From Beroe ovata (lineage: Eukaryota; Ctenophora; Nuda; Beroida; Beroidae), in contig CAMPET010000019.1 of assembly GCA_946803715.1 (NCBI GenBank), positions 371,654-394,911 of the forward strand: a stretch of 23,258 nucleotides of DNA. The letters run 5' to 3'. Shown one piece after another: positions 1-9,540 of this stretch. The notes under the pieces are model-generated. The model made no database searches. It was not told the origin of the DNA and saw nothing but the letters and a program-made list of their open reading frames with translations. Both the position numbers and the translations under genes were made by a program. Position 1 is the stretch's first letter. Each line of letters opens with the position of its first letter.

Positions 1-33
1 CACACACACACACACACACACAAACACACACAC
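1..33. repeat. (CA)n microsatellite at left window edge
   Basis: The window opens in an almost pure CA dinucleotide run, interrupted once by AAA. The right edge ends in the complementary GT run. Confidence 0.97.
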
Positions 34-1780
34 CCTGTTGCAGTGACGACTGAAACAGCTCTGTGATTGGCTATAATGGATGCGCTACTCGAGAACCCCG
101 CTGCAGTGTTGAGGATGGAAGCAGAACTACTTGCAGCCTATGCTCAAAGTGAGTTCCTTTTCGATCAAATCCCTTAGAACTTAGGAGTTTAAATCTTGCT
201 TATTCCATTCATATTGGGTGTATCTACTAGATATTATGCGTTGAATCGGTTGGATGTCGAACACCAATGCCAAGCAAAAAAACGAAAGTGACATATAATA
301 CAAAAACAAGCGTAAGTCACTCCTGTAAAAAGTCAAAATGGCGGTTCTATGGAAGCACAGCAAGGTACCCAACACCCATGTTTCCCATACCAAAGTAGCA
401 ACACAAGACGAAAACACAAGACGAATATTTGAACTATACTTTGTAGTACCAAGGTGACCCTATCACCTATGATAAGTGAGTGCCTAGTGCTAATGAGTTA
501 AGGCACATGATACGAAGGAAAACTGAGCACTTTATAATGTATTCCTAGTAAAATGAGCCTAAATTTTTCCTAACTTGTTGTCGACAGGTCATACACGTTT
601 TTCAAATAAACGGGTTGGACTTTCACACCTCCCAAAGTTTGTAGTCGAAACATGGGCTAAAATATCGGTACATATCGAGCTGTTTGTTTCATACTATCAA
701 AAACATCAGTACCAGGTAACGTCGTGGCATTGAGAGATGCAGGACGAACAGTGGCATGCACGAGCTGCTAGGTTGCAACTTTTCGAGGTATGAAGTGGTT
801 CAAAGATCAGTCAAATTGGAGTTCGAGTCAACAGGAATTCCTTAGCCGTATGATAGGCTGTGATCATTACTCAAATAGGCACCTCAAATGACCTCTGACA
901 CTGCATGAAACAGAGCTGATATGTGATCCTATCGAGTGATCCTATCTAGATGACATCAATGCTCTTTATACGTCTCCATGATGTGGGATCAGCACATTTG
1001 CATCGAGCTCCTGATGATAACTTCTGTTTATATCTATAGATGTGTTTATACTGTTTGATCCAATCATGGGATTACTCCATCTTCATATGATTAGTCAGGT
1101 GACGATATCGCACTTCTACACAAAAACCTCGGGGTAATGAAAATTGATGTTTTGTGGTGTGGGGTGAACTGTGCTTCACTGCTTCAAAGCGTGAACCATA
1201 TTGTTTGAGATGATGAGATACATACTTCATATCAGCTTGACGTGGCCAATTTGCTTGATTGTTTTGATGAAAACATCATATTGATTGTCTCCGGTTTCAA
1301 AATATTGGTTACCTCAATCAAAGGTTTATCATGAAGAAGCATATAATAGACACGGCTCTTTGTTAGTCAACTGTTTGTAGAATAGGTGTAGAATTATTGG
1401 TGCACACTCGAAACTCATCCTGAAACACAGACTATATTGTGCCTATGATAACTATCATATGCCATATTCATGTCTGATGTCAAGTATAGTAGATCATTAT
1501 CATAGGTCATATTCATGTGATGTAGTAGATCACTATCATAGGTCATATTCATGTGAAGTAGTAGACACTATAGCTCCGCATAAGACGAATATCTAGCTTG
1601 TACCAGAGTCAGAAGACAGTATTATAATTGTATGGTGAACCATCACAACATATGCAATTACATGTGACAGAGAGCTATATACTTCTTGAGTGCTCGCACC
1701 ACGAGTCTTTCTTTTCATCACGATATTACTGCTGCTTTGTTTGATTCACACAACTGTAGTGCGAGAGAGTGTAGCACGTG
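34..1780. other. Non-coding flank, no gene recognised
   Basis: About 1.7 kb of AT-rich sequence without an open frame that looks coding. The only structure seen is the 36-45 bp tandem repeat at 1451-1566. The short open frame on the minus strand at 181-417 has no domain or splice support and looks accidental. Confidence 0.6.
1451..1566. repeat. Short tandem repeat, three diverged copies
   Basis: Three head-to-tail copies of a unit containing ATCATAGGTCATATTCATGT begin near 1451, 1496 and 1532, so the period falls from about 45 to about 36 bp. Copies 2 and 3 are nearly identical; copy 1 is longer and more diverged. The repeat lies about 220 bp upstream of the candidate promoter. Confidence 0.85.
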
Positions 1781-1786
1781 TAATAT

Positions 1787-1819
1787 TATAAGAGGGCGTG
1801 TCAGTGTGTGTCTCAGTAG
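1787..1819 (+). promoter_or_regulatory. Candidate core promoter (TATA box plus initiator)
   Basis: TATAAG starts at 1787 and an initiator-like TCAGT has its A at 1815, a spacing of about 28 bp that suits a metazoan TATA/Inr promoter. Transcription from there would give a 5' leader of about 62 nt before the ATG at 1877. A second TCAGT follows at 1824. The assignment rests on motif and spacing alone. Confidence 0.45.
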
Positions 1820-1876
1820 GTGGTCAGTGATCATTTGTATCGATTTGTTATTCGAGTCTTGTTTTGATGTGAGATA

Positions 1877-3083
1877 ATGTTTTCTAGGATTCAGCTAGAA
1901 GTTAATCTGTCAAATCTGCCAAGATCTCAGATGAGTTCATGGGCTACAGCAAGAAGACTCGCGAAAGATCCGCTGCCAATAGATCAAGTTTTGGCGCAAA
2001 CTGTTCAGATATTAGCTCAACGAGATTTTCGTGACGATGAACACGAGGGGGATACTGCTTGTGACCGTAGACGAGTTGTTCAAGACAAAAATGAACCCAT
2101 TATCATAAGTGAAGATGTATTACATTCTGGGTCCAATTCAGATGAGACTCCATCTTGCGATGAAATGGACGCCTTCAGCTTCACTCTGTCCTCCAGTTCT
2201 CCTTGCTCACAGGGACACTGCGGTCCTGATGAGGCGTTCCTAGACCATGAGGAGCCGCAGAATCCTTGTTTTTCCAGATCAGAAATGCAACATCGGCTTC
2301 CTTCGGAAAATTGGAATAATCAGGATTTGAATGGGGATGATTGTCAGGGAGTATCTTATCAAGATAATTACCTTCTACTGCGGGCCCCGAGGTATCTCTC
2401 AATCAATGCTTACACTGGGGATACTAGTTCTGTGGGGAGTGATATCAGTGTAATGAGTGATGTTAGCTCACTGGTCAGTGATATTTGTCTGCCTGCTCAA
2501 ACCACGGCTCTTCAACCAAGTTCACGACAAGTTGACAGTGAGGTTAGACATGTTGCAGAGTTTACTAGTCAGGATAGCATGGAAAGTGCTAGACTTTGTC
2601 ATTCGGATTCTGCGATGTTCACGGTTACAAGAGTGTCTGAATCTGATGATATTGATGATAATTTGAGACCTCATGATCATAGGAATGATGGTGCAGATAT
2701 TTCGGGAAGGCAGTTCAATCATCCTGCAGATCATGATGCACTATCCTCACCCTGTTATGAAGCTCCTCATGAAACTGCTGGAAAGTTTGCCACCCCTCCC
2801 CCTTGTTTCGAACAAATGAGCCATGATGAAGTTGACACCCGAGCACTGATGTGGTCACACATGAACCGAATGAAGCGAGCACTCTCAGGAGTTGGTAATC
2901 CTATACCATGGATTCAGGAAGCAGCTGGATCCAGTTCATGGTCCAGCTGGTTTGATCAGCCCTCAAACTCGGCACAAGGTTCAGCTCAGAGAACTGTCGG
3001 ACCCGATAATAGGATGAGGAAATTTGCAAGTTTTTGGAGTGGGCAACAAATGGGAACGGAGGGACAGATGAAAGGTGAAAAAG
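1877..3083 (+). CDS. Orphan Ser/Asp-rich protein, 5' coding exon (3' end unresolved)
   Basis: A 420-codon open frame starts with ATG at 1877; an in-frame TGA at 1865-1867 rules out a longer unspliced start. About 400 residues look like real coding sequence, after which the frame turns hydrophobic and intron-like, so a donor is likely at 3074/3075 (AAAG|GTGAAA) or 3083/3084 (AAAAG|GTCAGT); both are phase 1. No known domain is recognised. The chain is predicted disordered. A short helical N-terminal stretch at residues 27-50 contains RRLAKDPLPIDQVLAQTVQI, a run at residues 183-203 repeats Ser-Asp-hydrophobic, and a Trp/Ser-rich patch lies at residues 345-360. The continuation is not certain. 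One phase-compatible acceptor is at 9459/9460, which would add a 16-residue tail ending at TGA 9507-9509 across a repeat-filled intron. Function unknown. Confidence 0.6.
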
Positions 3084-3084
3084 G

Positions 3085-4998
3085 TCAGTACCTATCGATT
3101 TTCTTGGTCAAGGCACGATGTTCGTTTTGCATATATTAATTGCTCATTATACTTCTTTGAGCTTGGCTGTGTTTATCTCTGAATCCGTTTCCCAGTCTGT
3201 CCTTGCTGATGCACTGTGCCACAGTCTCGTGATGAACGGATGTAGCAGTTTCCGTGATAACAAGAATTAGGTATAAGCTTTGTACTGACATGATAGTCGC
3301 GGACATATTTCTGGCCTTGTGCCAGCAATATATAATCGTAATCATGGTTAGTAAGTGTTATACGACGGCCATTTCCTCGTATTTCATGCTAGCAGTACGT
3401 TGCACAATGTAGGGAATGTACACTGCAAGGTGCTCTGCAAGGTGCATGATTGTCACCTAATTCTACCGTATATGGTCCCAATGCATTTCTGATCCTATTC
3501 GCACCACGTGGACCACACTCATCTATAATTATTGACATCATCATTTGAAGAGCTATGAGTTCACCTACTTCTTGATCATTTCACTCTCAAATTGGAAGCT
3601 GTTTCAATTATTGTTCAACATTGGTGGATATTCTTACTTTGGTTCAAATAGTTATTGCCTCTGCATCGTGTAAGCTAGTACACCAATAATTATCGTGGAT
3701 AATTATTCAAGTCTTCTTCATTTTGATCAGCAGCAGACGAGCCGAATTTTCTCGGAAAGACGTGTTAATTGTGGATTCCAGCTTACAAACTGCAGCACAC
3801 ACTTGCCCGATGCGTCTTTGCTCTCTGGTATTATATACCAACGTTTTTGTTCGGCCTAATTTTTTACGTAGAAGTTACTATGGTAGTTAACCATCACAAG
3901 TTTGCTTGGTTTGACTATATGCACGATTGTTGGCGTGTTTTGGGATCATTGGTCCATCGCATTAGCCGTTTCAGTGGTGCTAATGCATATCAATATTCCT
4001 CAATACGTGAGAACCTGGGGTAGTAGGTTATACAGGATATTATTAGGTCTTGGGTGTGTTTTGTTTCGTAGCTAACTATGCCCTTATGATAGTCACCACC
4101 CTTCACCACGGAATAATCAGACATCAGTTTCACAGGTGTCTCATCAAGTGTGCAAAATATGTCCAATGTCAGCTCATAGTGCTGCGTGATCTGCACATTT
4201 TTCCCACGCTAATCACGGTACTATCTATCGTATCGGCCATAGCGAGATAGAGATTAGAGATACATATAGGATAACAAAACTGGGATCCATTATTTATGCT
4301 GCTGCTCTAGCTGCTCATATGCTGTTGCCACTTCCTAACAATGAACTGGTGCTATTACACCGGATATGTCATAATGGCGGCCCACAGCTGCACTGACTGT
4401 GTAATGACACCAGTCCAGTCAGCAGCAGCTCAAGTTTATCATATGTGCAGAGATGCTTATATCTCCAGTGTGTTTAGATTCATAATTCTCGCATTGCACG
4501 CGCAAACACACAGACACGCACACACAGACACACAGACACACACACAGACACAATCGGGTAAACATTAAACAATATCTAATTGGAGCAATTGTTTTGTGTA
4601 CATTTGATAAGTCGTCAATAGCTGCCCATGCAGACACACCCTGGCTATGATTATGGGCACGCTGCAGTGTAATTGTATGTGTTTTTCCTATGTACCTCAA
4701 CACGTATTTGGACATATTGATGCTCTGAGATAACCTCACTTGATTCTAACATATTACAGCACAGATCCTAGGAGGACTCCAGGAGCTTGCCTAAGTAGTG
4801 AGTACATCCATTTCATGGGCGAGGGGAGTGTGCAGCTTAACCATTTTATGTGAGGCATTATGAAATACCATAATGGAAGGTGCTCATTTTGATACCAGCC
4901 ACGGCTTGGTCAAGCTGATCTATAATATAGGTAGAGAGTCAATCTCTTTGCACAACAGGCGGTGGTCTCCTTGTATCATTGCCCAGTTCAATGGTATG
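3085..4998. other. Non-coding, probable intron or intergenic
   Basis: No exon with convincing splice sites, domain or composition was found. Several open frames of 60-106 codons occur (for example 3769-4023 on +, 4419-4739 on -), but they lack motif support, and the last reads through the CA repeat. If the upstream exon splices to 9460, this is the first part of a large intron. Confidence 0.5.
4498..4552. repeat. (CA)n-type microsatellite, imperfect
   Basis: CA/CACAGA-rich run with interspersed GACA units. It is compositionally simple and unstable in length. Confidence 0.95.
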
Positions 4999-5000
4999 TA

Positions 5001-5894
5001 CAGGGTGTGTCAAAAAAAGTGGACAAAAGTAAACGTCCATATCTCAGCTTCTGTTCGGAGTTTCCGGATGAAATTTGGAGGTGTGGTAGGTATCGAAAAT
5101 AAGTTTTTGCAAAAAAATTTTCAAGTCCCTAGCTCGAAAAATGTGGATTTTCCGTTTCTGAGACTCAAAAACGTTAGCTCTCAACGGGGTCATCTAGGCA
5201 AAATATTGCCCGTAATATCCTGAAAATTTCATCGAAATTGCTCAAAAAACGGCAGAAATATACGCATTTATGTAACACAAAATAGCGAAAAAACAAACAG
5301 CAGCAGAGTTCCTATACACAGTAGTACACAGTGACACGCAACATCGTGTGTGTGTGTGTGTAAACAATATCGCTACATATGGAGCACACATTCAAATTGA
5401 TATACACACCCGCCTGAGTGTCGCCAGTTATTGATTGACCACACATTCGGTACATTATCAATTGCTACACGCATTTGGGTGATCAGCCTACATTATTTGA
5501 GAACATCAATTTGAGTGTGTGATATTGTTTACACTTAAAACTTACACACACGGTGTTGCGTGTCACTGTGTACTACTGTGTATAGGAACTCTGCTGCTGT
5601 TTGTTTTTTCGCTATTTTGTGTTACATAAATGCGTATATTTCTGCCGTTTTTGAGCAATCTCGATGAAATTTTCAGGATATTACGGGCAATATTTGGCCT
5701 ACATGACCCCGTTCAGAGCTAACGTTTTTGAGGCTCAGAAACGGAAAATCCACATTTTTCGAGCTAGGGACTTGAAAATTTTTTCGCAAAAACTTATTAC
5801 CGATACCTACCACACCTCCAAATTTCATCCGGAAACTCCGAACAGAAGCTGAGATATGGACGTTTACTTTTGTCCACTTTTTTGACACACCCTG
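5001..5894. mobile_element. Fold-back MITE with long terminal inverted repeats, TA target site
   Basis: The element begins CAGGGTGTGTC at 5001 and ends with the reverse complement GACACACCCTG at 5894. TA lies on both sides (4999-5000, 5895-5896), as expected for TA-targeting Tc1/mariner-type elements. The left arm (5001-5371) and right arm (5521-5894) are nearly perfect reverse complements over about 370 bp, leaving a central loop of about 149 bp (5372-5520). A GT microsatellite sits inside the left arm at 5346-5361 and is much shorter in the right arm. No transposase frame is present, so the element is non-autonomous. The family assignment is inferred from the TA duplication and termini only; the inverted-repeat structure is directly visible. 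Confidence 0.9.
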
Positions 5895-5896
5895 TA

Positions 5897-6460
5897 TAAC
5901 GAAGTTATGACGTCACATACATAAAAATTCCATAAAATTGCGCCTGAAAGATGTGACGGACGAATTTTGGCCCAAGAACTGTGACATTACTTAAAAATTG
6001 GTGAGAAAATCGCGAAAAAATAGCCGTGAATTGAATTGGCGCCATTCTTTTGAGTAACCGATATTACAGTAGTTATGGTTCCATAAGGGGAATATAAGGG
6101 GTCTTTAAGGGGTCTATAAGGACCAAGCCTTTAATCCAAAGTTTGGGCATCCGAAATTGATTGTTCCTATCCACGAATAACATCAGTCAGAAGAAATTGA
6201 ATACTGTTTCGATGTATGATCTCAAACACAAGGATATATTGTTTAGACAGATAGGGGTGGATTTTTCGAAGATCGCCATCATAACATTTTCGTGAGAAAG
6301 GATCCTTTCTTACTTCAAACTTTGAGTGAGTATATATTTGTGTACAGTTCATGCAACAACCAGTTTCAATGAAGACGGGGTTGTAAGAAGGATTTAGCCT
6401 AATCCTCTGCCCCAGAGTTGAACTGGTTGTATCGGAGTTTGGCCTCCGCAAACTGCATGT
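5897..6460. other. Unclassified sequence between MITE and minisatellite
   Basis: No gene seen. A short run at about 6085-6122 repeats AAGGGGTCT-like units. The same AAGGGGTC word recurs in the minisatellite at 6671-7103, so this block may belong to one repeat unit with it. A CRE-like TGACGTCA lies near 5908. Confidence 0.4.
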
Positions 6461-6630
6461 TCTGGTTTGGTTTTCTATTGTTTTGGTTTTCTTGTTTGGT
6501 TTTTTTGTTTGGTTTTCTTGTTTTGGTTTTCTTGTCTTGGTTTTCTATTGGCTTTGGTTTCAAACTTGGCCTTTTCAATTTGGTTTGATTTCGTTTAATC
6601 TCTTTGGTTTTCACCTATTTGGTTTTCACC
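6461..6630. repeat. TTTGGTTTTC-type low-complexity tract
   Basis: Strand-biased T/G-rich sequence made of repeated TTTGGTTTTC and CTTGTTTTGG words with few A or C. Read on the minus strand it gives a Lys/Asn/Gln-rich open frame, which is an artefact of the repeat. Confidence 0.85.
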
Positions 6631-6670
6631 CTTCGGCTTTTATTTCAACTCTTCCCAATCCAACTAAATG

Positions 6671-7103
6671 CGCTGAATCCATTTTTCGAGGTCCTATGCC
6701 TCTGCGACCACGCTTTATGTCAGTTTTGGTCAAATAGGGGGTCAGATATGGGTCTCAGACGTTTGCCAGCTCAATTTCTATCACATTGTCATCAATTAGT
6801 CCCAATTCCTATGCAAACTTAAGCGCTGATTCCATTTTTCGAGGCCCCATTGCTCTGTGACCACACCCTAAATCAGTTTCACTTGAATAAGGGGTCAGTT
6901 AAGGTTCTTAGACGCTTGCCAGCTCAATTTCTATCCCATTGTCATCAATTCCTAAGCAATTTTGAGCGCAGATTTCATTTTTCGAGGTCCCAATGCTGTG
7001 TTACCACTCCCAAAGTCAGTTTTGGTCGGATAAGGGGTCAGATAAGGGTCTTAGGCTTTCGACAGCTCAATTTTTATCCCATAGTCATCAACTCCCAGGC
7101 AAT
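6671..7103. repeat. Minisatellite of about 150 bp unit, three copies
   Basis: Three diverged head-to-tail copies start near 6671, 6824 and 6967 (periods about 153 and 143 bp). Each opens with a word like CGCTGATTCCATTTTTCGAGG and contains GGGGTCAG followed by a CCAGCTCAATTTCTATC block. The third copy runs without a gap into the solo MITE arm at 7104. Confidence 0.85.
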
Positions 7104-7400
7104 TTTGTTTTTTCGCTATTTTGTGTTACATAAATGCGTATATTTCTGCCGTTTTTTGAGCAATCTCGATGAAATTTTCAGGATATTACGGGCAATATTT
7201 TGCCTACATGACCCCGTTGAGAGCTAACGTTTTTGAGGCTCAGAAACGGAAAATCCACATTTTTCGAGCTAGGGACTTGAAATTTTTTTTGCAAAAACTT
7301 ATTACCGATACCTACCACACCTCCAAATTTCATCCGGAAACTCCGAACAGAAGCTGAGATATGGACGTTTACTTTTGTCCACTTTTTCTGACACACCCTG
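7104..7400. mobile_element. Solo right arm of the same MITE family (truncated copy)
   Basis: This segment is nearly identical to 5599-5894, the right arm of the complete element, and has the same orientation. It ends GACACACCCTG at 7400 followed by TA at 7401-7402. The left boundary lies in a T-rich stretch shared with the minisatellite end. No matching left arm is seen next to it. One indel (six rather than five T in the GCCGTTTTTTGAGC word) is shared with the left arm of the full element rather than with its right arm, so it is not a simple duplicate of that right arm. Confidence 0.85.
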
Positions 7401-7402
7401 TA

Positions 7403-8442
7403 TTAATAAAAGTGAGACTTAATTGATTTGACAATTGCCACTACTAGGGATAAGCTACGGACTTGTGATTTGCTTGCATTATCGCTTGACATATGGTTTC
7501 TATAGTAGTGATCTTTGCCTGTAATATATTTGCCTTTGTAGTGCACGGATTTGCCGGTATTTGTTAGTTTCCCTTAGGATCCAACTAGGTTTGCTTTGAT
7601 ATTTTCTCATGATTGTGATAGAAAATCTGCCTGATCGAGAGTGCTAGGAGCTCCATTTTGAACATCCATCATATTCTGTGATGAGTAGACCAAGATGTAT
7701 ACTGTATAGCGGTTCAGTAGTTTCACTGTAATAGATGAGTTCATTTATACTCCGAGTGTTGAATTGATCCCTGATCCTCTCATTGAGCCATGATGAGAGA
7801 TGCTACCGCTAGAATAGCACTATGTACCGTGTGATCCATATTGTGCTGGGGCTCATCTGAATATTGCAATTACACCTAAACTGGTTAGGGGTGCAATGTA
7901 CATTGAAATGCATCGCTCAAGGGGCCCTGTCCGTTGGCCCGCATACAAGTATGAGGGTTGTTATAGTACCAGGATATTTGTGTTTATGAGCCCATAATTA
8001 ACTCTGTAGTATACATAGATTTGCATGATAGTTACCAGGCACCAGCCCAATTACTGACACACACACAGACAAACACATACAGACAAACACACACACAGAC
8101 ACACACACACACCATCCGCAGCAGTTAGGGTACTAAGAGAGAGGGGAGTATGCAATATATGCGGGGCAGTAGCCAGATTCTATATCATGATGCGTGCTCA
8201 GGTTGTTATTACCAGCCCAGAGTTTATAGTGATCTCACCTCACTCTGAATCATCTACTCCAATAATTGTCTCCGTGATCATGAATTTCCACGGCACTTTA
8301 CTTTGAGTCCACGACACAGAAAGTTTGAATTAAGTTGACGGCCAATTACCGTAAGGAACCCCTCTCCTTTCATTTTTTTCTGTAAAGTATGTTTTTCTTA
8401 GTTGAGATGTTTTTCCGTCATATACTAGGTGCGCATATATCT
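7403..8442. other. Non-coding, no gene recognised
   Basis: About 1 kb of AT-rich sequence with no plausible exon. It contains the CA microsatellite at 8056-8112. Confidence 0.55.
8056..8112. repeat. (CA)n microsatellite, imperfect
   Basis: CA-rich run with ACAGACAA interruptions. Confidence 0.95.
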
Positions 8443-8568
8443 ATCCCCATGGTAGCAGATGAACACTCCCCTCCCAGACACTTTCACCATGGTAACCCCC
8501 ATGACCCCATGTCACACACACTATATCACCATGGTAACCCCCATCCCACACACTATCACCATGGTAAC
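8443..8568 (+). promoter_or_regulatory. Cluster of four RFX X-box-like motifs in a short tandem repeat
   Basis: The word CACCATGGTAAC occurs three times and a variant once. Tested against the nematode X-box consensus RYYNYYATRRNRAC, the 14-mers at 8525-8538 and 8555-8568 match at all positions, and those at 8483-8496 and 8443-8456 miss one each. Spacing is 40, 42 and 30 bp, and the flanks (CCCCCATCCCACACAC) are also repeated, so this is a small tandem array with the motif inside the unit. RFX factors bind such sites upstream of ciliary genes. Whether these bind is unknown; the nearest downstream gene starts about 1 kb away at 9541. An unresolved base lies at 8578. Confidence 0.4.
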
Positions 8569-8612
8569 CCCCATCCCNCATTGCTCTCTCAGACATTAGT
8601 CTCAGCTGAATA

Positions 8613-8840
8613 GTGGTTGAGTGGCGCAATGATTAAATCACTGATTATACTGTGGCCTGTGCACTCTATTACAATAGGGATCCGAGTTCATTATGATGTG
8701 CTATATCATGAATATGATACCCCCTATATTATAATTGGAGAATTGGCTTATCGTCAAGTTGTCCTATAAGGGCATCCGGGTGTAGATTTAATGGATCTAT
8801 TGATTTACTGATTGGTAAATTAATGGATCGTTAAACACAA
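8613..8840 (+). mobile_element. tRNA-derived SINE
   Basis: A Pol III A box (TGGCGCAATGA, 8622-8632) is followed 46 nt later by a B-box-like GATCCGAGTTC (8679-8689), as in tRNA-related SINE heads. Downstream, AAGGGCATCCGGGTGTAG (about 8767-8784) resembles the conserved central word of several invertebrate SINE families. The tail is AT-rich with TTAATGGATC repeated near 8790 and 8820. The boundaries are approximate, because I did not find clear target-site duplications. It does not fold as an intact tRNA. Confidence 0.6.
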
Positions 8841-8860
8841 GAGACATTTACCGTCAAATT

Positions 8861-8906
8861 ACAAATACATACACACTAACATACACATACACACGCACAT
8901 ACACAA
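8861..8906. repeat. (CA)n-type microsatellite, imperfect
   Basis: Degenerate ACATACACAC run just downstream of the SINE; it could be its simple-sequence tail. Confidence 0.8.
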
Positions 8907-9391
8907 CTGTACTGTAAAGTTAACGCCTCTCCTATTTTAAACATAATTAGTTATCAGGACATTTTAATGTTTAATCGAGTATTTTGCTAAACTATGGGGT
9001 AATGACGTAACAAAGTAACAATAGAGCTGTTTCTATCAACCGATTCCTTCAGCCAATTAGCAACAACTTCCTATGGTTGCTCACTGTATGGTGCACAAAG
9101 CTGCAGACGAAACGGGGTTACTCTTTGTGCTTCGTTGCTCAAAATTGGGCTGCTTTATTCTCAACAAACACTAACCGTTTACAAACACTATGGATTCTAT
9201 GCTGTCAAAGACATTGACATACACTTTTGTGTCTCGTGTGTGTATGTTGGATGTGCTATTATAATCACTGGAACATTAAAGAGATAATTGCTATCTTGGC
9301 TCTTTCCCAATGGCTGCATACACTTCCATGATCATCACACAACTTAATATTCATTTGAATGGTAATTTCCTTCACGTGCATGTTCAGTGTT

Positions 9392-9421
9392 CACACACAC
9401 ATACACACACACACACACACA
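9392..9421. repeat. (CA)n microsatellite
   Basis: CA run with one TA interruption. A polypyrimidine tract and candidate splice acceptor (9459) follow 40 bp downstream. Confidence 0.95.
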
Positions 9422-9540
9422 AATGTCGAGTCACACGCCGTCTGTGTCTTTTTCTCCAGAACTGAGGAAGAATTCAATAGATTTTACTGAAAATCTACGA
9501 ATGACTTGATCTTATTCACATGTTTATATTCTAAACGCCT

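Noticed and set aside
1451-1566. CRISPR-like array
   Set aside because: Three diverged tandem units without unique spacers, in an animal genome.
3769-4250. Overlapping plus-strand frames with hydrophobic runs
   Set aside because: GTG start, no splice-compatible neighbours, and no recognisable membrane-protein family; AT-rich composition explains the hydrophobic residues.
4419-4739. 106-codon minus-strand frame
   Set aside because: Half of it is CA-repeat translation (Cys/Val alternation); no domain or splice support.
6399-6614. Lys/Asn-rich minus-strand frame
   Set aside because: It is the translation of the TTTGGTTTTC simple repeat.
6850-7227. 125-codon plus-strand frame
   Set aside because: It spans the junction of minisatellite and MITE arm and mirrors the repeat periodicity.
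8613-8700. Functional tRNA gene
   Set aside because: Only the A and B boxes fit; the arms do not pair as a cloverleaf and SINE-like sequence follows.
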